A DNA stretch of 64,000 bases. It comes from Diprion similis. Lineage: Eukaryota; Arthropoda; Insecta; Hymenoptera; Diprionidae. Below, in pieces: positions 58,201 through 64,000 of the stretch. Numbering within the stretch: position 1 is the stretch's first letter; each line of letters begins with the position of its first letter. The stretch is from assembly GCF_021155765.1 (NCBI RefSeq), contig NC_060116.1, positions 13,578,001-13,642,000 on the forward strand, given 5' to 3'. The notes below the pieces were generated by a model. The model did no database searches. It worked only from the letters and a program-made list of their open reading frames with translations, and was not told the DNA's origin. A program made the translations under genes and the position numbers.

Positions 58201-61200
58201 GCGAATATTCGTCCCTTCCTTCATCGCTAATGGGTCGATCCGTTCTAAGAATGATGCGAGATCCAGCTTTGATCGCCATTGCGTGAACAAATTTTATCCT
58301 ATCTCGATATATCAATGACTCGATGACACGTGGATCAGGACTTGTATTGTACAGTTTAGCACATCGCAAGCTCTGATGTAACCAATCCTTTTACAGGCTG
58401 CTGTGACGAGCACGAATATAGGCTGACCAAGTATCTCCTCGAGGGCTACGATGCGGCTGTCCGACCAGCAGAAAATTCCTCTGAACCATTGGCCGTCATT
58501 TTTGGCTTATCTCTCCACCACATTATCGACGTCGTGAGTTACTTTAACGTATTGTAAGGTCATGCCAATTTGGATTCAAGTACAGCAGATTTTTGTTTAT
58601 TTATTTTTATTTTATTTTTCATAACGTGGAATACACACGAAGTACAATAATGGCTCAGTGAACAATGAACAGTCAAAATCACACGTAGTGGTCTCTGGGT
58701 GCATAAACTATACGCCTCGATATTTATATAGTCGAAAGTGCATTTATATATATACTATACTTGCAGGAGTTTTTCCTGAATTCTTAACAAATGCGATGAA
58801 ATTTTTCAAGCGTATCCAAAGTGTGCCAGCGATAGCTATTTTACAATTCAAAACTGCACTCTCGCTTCCCATCGAACTTCTTACGCTGAAACGCGGAAAC
58901 GACGTGCGACGTGATCCTGGAGAAAGAAAAATACTGAAATATAAGCAGTTAAAATTGCAAATCTATTAATGAAAAGGTCGTTGTTGGATGAGCAATTTTC
59001 GTGGGGATTTCAATTCCTTGACACCCTTATTTCGGTACATGACTAATTCAAAACCGAAGACAATCATGCCCAGCGCAAGTCCAGCGACTAGTACCATAAA
59101 GAGGCCTGTAACTTCCTGCAGACTAAGAATCTGCGACGGTATCTCAGTATCCAAAGATTTCAGCCGTTTCTCCCGGTCCAACAGCTCGTCGCTAATCCAT
59201 TTCGATGTCAGTCCGGTTTCCGTGATGATTCGTATCGTCGGTACAATGTCGTTAAGGGAAAGCACGCTTCGTCGTAGAGTGACCATACCTACGGGGAAGT
59301 TGCCAACCCCTTCCCTGAGCCGATAGTACTTCGATCCCCACCGTCGAACTTCCAATTCGTCTATCAGCACCGCAACCTGGCCACCGATTCCCTTCAACTC
59401 GTCAACATTTCGCGGGTTGTTCACCAGGTCCGAGTACTGGTTCTGATCTAAGGCAACAAAGGTCTGAACGATCGGTCGGAGCCTGGCTTCGTCTTCGAAG
59501 TTACCTCTCTGATAAGTCGGTCCGGCTACGGGTACACCGACATCCGCTAGTTCCTCGATGGAGTCGAACATCCGGTGTTGCGGGTTGTTCAGAACACTGG
59601 CCAGTGAAGCGATGTAGCTCTGGGTCATGAGGTACCCGTAAACAACCCACACGATCACCTGGAACTTCTCGACAAAACCGCGGGGCATTTTGCGGAGCGA
59701 TTCTCCGAGGAAGACGGCGAGCACCATCGACCAGGACAACGCCTTCCGGTTGACCCTGATCAGCAGCCAGCCTGCGACGAGACTGAACAGCATCGCTATC
59801 CACACTGAGTCGCCAAAGGGTCTGAGCAAGCTGGCGAACGGGATGTCGTTCGAGACCGGGACCATCACCACGATGTAGTGGTTCGCGTAGGAGGTGGAGA
59901 AGCTGATCGCCTCGTCGTGCCCCATCGCCAAACTACACGCACCGACGTCCGCCTCATCGGACTTCAGCTTGGCCAGGATCCTCTGGAAGTAGCTGAGCAC
60001 CTCACCGTCCCGGTCTTCGAGGCGACTGTCCGGCATCGTCACGGCGTCGATGACCTCGATCGTGAAGTTGTGCCGATCGGCTATCGTCTCGATGATCTTC
60101 TCCTCGACCCCGACCATCCTTACCTGACCCTCGACCTCATCAAGCCGCGAAAAAAGCTCGCAATTACCGCTCGCCACCCGGATCACACAGTCATTGTAGT
60201 CGAGACTTCGGAAGGAGAGGTTTCCCGCCATCGTCCCGTTCTCCCAGCGTGCCACAACCCTCGGCTGCTCAGGAGTGCACGGCTTCAACGAAACGTTGCG
60301 CTCGCTCTTCATCGCCAGGATACGATCTCCAACCGGGACCAGGATCATCGCGCACTCCATGAACTGCTTCCAAGCGAGGTCGACGACGGTCTTCGCGTTT
60401 CCCTCGGCCTCCTCTTCGCTCCCCAAAGACTCGGAAATCACCACCAACAGGTCGACGTCCACACTCGAGATCGGACCCGCGTTCTCGATCACTTTCGGCG
60501 CTTCTATCATCGACGTAAAGACGATTACGTGCTCGCACTTGTCGCAGGTTCTACACTCTTCGAAGACCGCTGTCGCCGCGTTGATCATCATCTGAGCTCT
60601 GTGATCCACTCGCAACATGTTCACCATCGCCAAGGGCGCACCATTCGCTGAACCCGAAAATATCACGCAGTAGATCTGCCTGTAGTCCAATGGCTGTTTG
60701 GAGATCGTTTGGTGGACGCTGTGCATCATCCTCTTCACGAAGACTGACTCGTCCCTTTCGTTTTCAATCAACTCACGAAGAGTAGTGGAAGCGCAGAGGC
60801 TTGTCGTCAGGATGACGAGACTCAGTACCAAGGCAACGAGTTGGTGGTGCAATATCATCGGCATTCTACCTTCTTCCGGGAAGTGATATAACTTATGTCC
60901 TTTCTCAAGTTCTTCGACCACGCGAGAAAGCTTCAAGTCTGAAGCCACGGTCAGCGACGCAACGAACATTTCGGCTGCGTTATGCAAATTTTACCACTCA
61001 CCACCCAGCGGCACTCTATTCGATTATTTTCAATCAACGTTTATTACGGTCACGCCATACCCAGACACACAAGCGCTACTGGAAGTAATTTTATACACCG
61101 CTGTTGGTAAAAAGCCCCTTTTCAGTCTCTAATCGCACTTTATCACATAGATTTTCAGAACAGAAAACGTCTCACTGATCGTTTCTTTGATCTTTGAAAC

Positions 61201-62462
61201 TTGGCCTGATATTTGCGAACTTTGCCGGCTTCCGTTGTAATATCGTTCTGCAACGTGGCCGAGTGCGATTTTCACGACATTATTACATTTCGCGTTGTAG
61301 ACACGTTCAGGTGTGCAAACATTTTATAACTCGAGTTGTAATAAAATTCCTCATCGGAAATTGGGTCCCATTACATGAGGATGAAACCGTGGACCTGCGA
61401 CACACATTTCTTCAGTAACGATTACAAGTGCAGTACTTCATCAATAGAACTGCAGTCTCATGTCTGGTGCAGTCTTGCCGTACTGCAGATCAATGAATAA
61501 CTGGACAGTTTTCTCTGTTTCAGGATGAGAAAAACCAAATACTAACCACCAACTGCTGGGTCACTCAAGCCTGGACAGATCATCACCTGAAGTGGAACGC
61601 CTCAGAATTTGCCGGGATCAGGGTGATTCGCGTCCCTTACAACCGAGTTTGGCGACCGGACACAATTTTGTACAACAAGTGAGTAAACTCTACTTGCGTA
61701 ATTTTTTCTCTCATCAATTTCAAGTCCCTAATTACACTTTTGTGCCCAAAAGCCGGTGTATGAGGGATGAACATTCGGTTCGCTCTGCTTTTATAATTTT
61801 CCTATAGCGCCTTATTATTTCGCGTCTCGGCTAAGTGTTGGGTCCTTTTTTTTTAAGGAGATAATGTGATAATGTGTAGGCGCTAAAGCCGAGTTACTCA
61901 TTGTCAGCCCCGTTTTGCAATATCCCATCGCCGACGAAATAAAACGTTTTATGAAAGCTCTCACAATTTATTTTTATTTTTTTATTTATTTTTTTTGCTC
62001 TTGTCCTCCCGCATGATTTTATCGCGTTTCGTTGATTTTCGTACATCCATTCAAACCGCGGCTGCTGCCAGCTGGATTCTATTACACAAGGGTCATTTTA
62101 TAATTTGCATATCAGGGAACAGCTACGCGTGTAGATATTGATAACCAAATACCCTGCAAGCATGACACTCTATCGGCTCGTTGTCAAAAAAATATCCACA
62201 AAAACGGAACAGAATTCTGACCAAGCATTGAATGTAATTATCGCAGTGCAAAAAAAACCTCAAATTAAATCGTTTCAGCGCCGATCCTCAGTACAGTTCG
62301 GCAGTTATCAACACGAATGTGATTGTTAGCCACACGGGTGAAGTGATATGGCTAAGTCACGGGATATTTCGCAGCAGCTGCGACATCGACGTAGAATTTT
62401 TTCCCTTCGACGAGCAACGATGCGCCCTGAAGTGGGCCTCGTGGACATACGACGGTTACCAG
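55240..62462 (+). CDS. Nicotinic acetylcholine receptor subunit (5' part)
   Basis: A cys-loop ligand-gated ion channel subunit. Exons: 55240-55297 (start and signal peptide MEPIARQTRLIVVAILFAFG), 58397-58533, 61524-61678, 62279-62462; the gene continues beyond the window. Phases 1, 0, 2, 0 agree. The extracellular domain shows YRLTKYLLEGYD, FGLSLHHIIDVDEKNQILTT, loop D-like CWVTQAWTDHHLKWN, loop A WRPDTILYNN, VINTNVIVSHTGEV, and the 13-residue cys-loop CDIDVEFFPFDEQRC followed by LKWASWTYDGYQ. The vicinal cysteines that define alpha subunits, and the membrane segments, lie outside. The subtype cannot be assigned; it resembles divergent insect subunits more than alpha1-7. An in-frame upstream ATG at 55174 is an alternative start. 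Confidence 0.9.
55298..58396 (+). other. First intron of the nicotinic receptor gene
   Basis: A 3.1-kb intron, mostly unique AT-rich sequence with a short (TA)n tract near 57445. Open frames on both strands near 56770-57050 and 57760-58370 have no recognisable homology or splice signals. Confidence 0.45.
58966..60864 (-). CDS. Divergent ionotropic receptor (IR), intronless
   Basis: A chemosensory ion-channel subunit of the insect IR family, related to ionotropic glutamate receptors; acts in sensory dendrite membranes. The start is placed at 60864 because a signal peptide follows at once (MPMILHHQLVALVLSLVILT). The frame stays open to 60987, which would add 41 residues. Length is 632 residues. 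It has an extracellular domain with several cysteines and a ligand-binding lobe (MVGVEEKIIETIADRHNFTIEV...). A first membrane segment (DSVWIAMLFSLVAGWLLI) is followed by a pore region (AVFLGESLRKMPRG), a second segment (VIVWVVYGYLMTQSYIASLAS, as in IR/iGluR M3), lobe 2, and a last segment (VTGLFMVLVAGLALGMIVFG). No canonical glutamate-binding Arg/Asp set was identified. Antisense within the nicotinic receptor intron. Strikingly GC-rich. Confidence 0.9.
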   Translation of the reverse strand: MPMILHHQLVALVLSLVILTTSLCASTTLRELIENERDESVFVKRMMHSVHQTISKQPLDYRQIYCVIFSGSANGAPLAMVNMLRVDHRAQMMINAATAVFEECRTCDKCEHVIVFTSMIEAPKVIENAGPISSVDVDLLVVISESLGSEEEAEGNAKTVVDLAWKQFMECAMILVPVGDRILAMKSERNVSLKPCTPEQPRVVARWENGTMAGNLSFRSLDYNDCVIRVASGNCELFSRLDEVEGQVRMVGVEEKIIETIADRHNFTIEVIDAVTMPDSRLEDRDGEVLSYFQRILAKLKSDEADVGACSLAMGHDEAISFSTSYANHYIVVMVPVSNDIPFASLLRPFGDSVWIAMLFSLVAGWLLIRVNRKALSWSMVLAVFLGESLRKMPRGFVEKFQVIVWVVYGYLMTQSYIASLASVLNNPQHRMFDSIEELADVGVPVAGPTYQRGNFEDEARLRPIVQTFVALDQNQYSDLVNNPRNVDELKGIGGQVAVLIDELEVRRWGSKYYRLREGVGNFPVGMVTLRRSVLSLNDIVPTIRIITETGLTSKWISDELLDREKRLKSLDTEIPSQILSLQEVTGLFMVLVAGLALGMIVFGFELVMYRNKGVKELKSPRKLLIQQRPFH

Positions 62463-64000
62463 GTGAGTGATAACGTCGTTATTTAATAACAATTTAGAAT
62501 CAAACAATCAGGGGGGGGGGGGAGGGAACAGTATTACTTTATGTAAAAAAAAACTACAAATATGCAAGTCCGCATTCAGCATTTATAAATTTACCTGTAG
62601 TTTTGTACTAAAAAAAAAAAGAAGGAAAAAATGAAGAGAAGAAACAGGGACCGTCAAATGCAAATACTGTACGGCAAATTTGCCTGTGGCAGTTCTGTTT
62701 TTTTTTTCTATCTCTTTCTCTCTCTTTTATTACTCGACGTTCGATTCACGTGCGACTGATTTTTGTATTAGATTACGGTTTGCGCTGGAAATTGCTAATT
62801 TTATGTACGTAGATACACGGTGCAAATGCTATTTTCCAGAATTTTCTACCCAATTCAATTATTGCCCTACAATTGACGGTTCGCGTGTAGATGGTGAACC
62901 ATTTTTTTTTTCCTCTTTTCACCACAATGCCTGTCAAGCAAACATGTCGAGCTAATCTTTTTTCGCTGTAACGGTACAACTATGTAACCCCGATTCCAAT
63001 ATCGGACGATACAAGTTTATTGATTCGGGAATACATTTTCGCTTGAATTATTATAGTATTCTTCTAGATCGTCGTTGCGGTTCATGCACACGGAATATTT
63101 CGAACTATTCCGATACGCCAGTGCGGGAAAAACTTTTTACAAAGAAAAATATGTCTCGAGTTCTATTTCTCGTGAAAATTTGATTATAACACATTCGTGG
63201 AGATGGAAAGTTATCCGAGCGGCTAACAAACGCGGTTCGTTTCCAAACGAAGAGTCGCGAAACGTTGGCCAACCTCTATTCACTCCGTATTTAAGGGCGT
63301 AGCTTCGCAGACAAACGTTGAAAATATGCATAGATTCGCTCAAGTGAGTAATTTCCATTCCATGAAAATGGATATTTCCAGGTTTGGTGAAGAAAACTGA
63401 TATCGTTTGACGATTTTAATTGGCGTATACATATAGTATATACCTGTGTCAATTCTCATGAAACAAAATCCAAACGAAACCTTTCCATTCGTTCTTCGAT
63501 TACGTTTTTATAAATAAAGTTTGACATTTCGAGCGAACTCTTGTGCTCAGAATAACTTGACAAGGTTCGCTGAATCGCGCGGATGATCACGCCGAGATTT
63601 TCGCCAGACAAAGACCGGATGGATTATTCCGCGGCGAACAAGGGTGAACGGCACCCCGTGTCATCCCGTACATCGCCGCCTGACATCAGAGAGTTTGGTG
63701 GTTAATTTTGAGGATGATGTTACGCAGCAAACCCTCTAAAACAAACGACGTGCCGTGATCATTCGGGTCTACGTCTACGCCTAAGCACAACTTATACATA
63801 TGTGTGTTACTTCGAGTCAAAGTTATATGCAATTAACCCTTTGAGTCATAGTTTTAAGTATTCTTACCACATATTTTATATCAATTTTTTTGTATATTTA
63901 GACAACTTTCTGACATATTTTTTTATGGTTTTTCGCTAGTTCTGATACTATACTAACAGGTTTTAAATACTCGAGAGTAATCATCGAGATGTAATATAGA
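62463..64000 (+). other. Intron of the nicotinic receptor gene to window end
   Basis: Starts with the GTGAGT donor after YDGYQ. No further receptor exon (the loop C region) could be found up to the end. It contains a G-run (62512-62521), T-runs and unsupported open frames on both strands near 63080-63360. Confidence 0.55.

Noticed and set aside
57761..58369. Open frames near nicotinic receptor exon 2 on both strands
   Set aside because: No homology; they overlap unique intron sequence and do not join any exon in phase.
59878..60651. 257-codon plus-strand open frame
   Set aside because: It is the antisense shadow of the GC-rich ionotropic receptor gene; the receptor frame has clear domain homology and this one has none.

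Overview
This window is insect nuclear DNA, most likely hymenopteran. It is AT-rich, full of (TA)n, poly-T and other microsatellites, and its genes are interrupted by spliceosomal introns. Gene content is purely animal: the scaffold protein MCC, complex III assembly micropeptides, BCAS2, RPL4, a nicotinic receptor subunit and an insect-type divergent ionotropic receptor. I infer the insect order only from general character; no single sequence here proves it.

Layout. Positions 1-12600 show no gene I can name, only microsatellites, a three-copy dispersed repeat and some weak exon-like stretches. From 12.6 to 43.8 kb runs one large plus-strand gene, the orthologue of MCC (colorectal mutant cancer protein). 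I could assemble it exon by exon with consistent splice phases, ending in the conserved PDZ-binding tail ETSL. Its introns hold a 650-bp fold-back hairpin element, a MITE with NRF-1-like ends, two CpG-rich patches, a second candidate first exon, an antisense secreted six-cysteine peptide gene, and (in the last intron) an antisense two-cistron gene. That last gene encodes the mitochondrial micropeptides known in Drosophila as Sloth1 and Sloth2 (human SMIM4/UQCC5 and C12orf73/UQCC6/Brawnin).

A segment of about 2.4 kb (42310-44752), covering the end of MCC, the whole sloth1-sloth2 gene and the 3' tip of the next gene, has been tandemly duplicated (44753-about 47374). In the second unit the MCC exons are broken, but both micropeptide reading frames remain open. 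The peptides have diverged far more than the non-coding DNA around them. This is the most interesting signal in the window.

Beyond the duplication lie BCAS2 (minus) and RPL4 (plus), divergently transcribed from a shared 480-bp region with an NRF-1-like site. RPL4 introns carry three U18-type C/D box snoRNAs. Two small minus-strand genes with an alpha-crystallin/HSP20-like C-terminal half follow (52.1-54.1 kb). The window ends inside a plus-strand nicotinic acetylcholine receptor subunit gene (55.2 kb onward), whose second intron contains an intronless, GC-rich antisense ionotropic receptor gene.

All splice sites and homologies were read by eye from the sequence and from memory of the protein families; no alignment or search was run.
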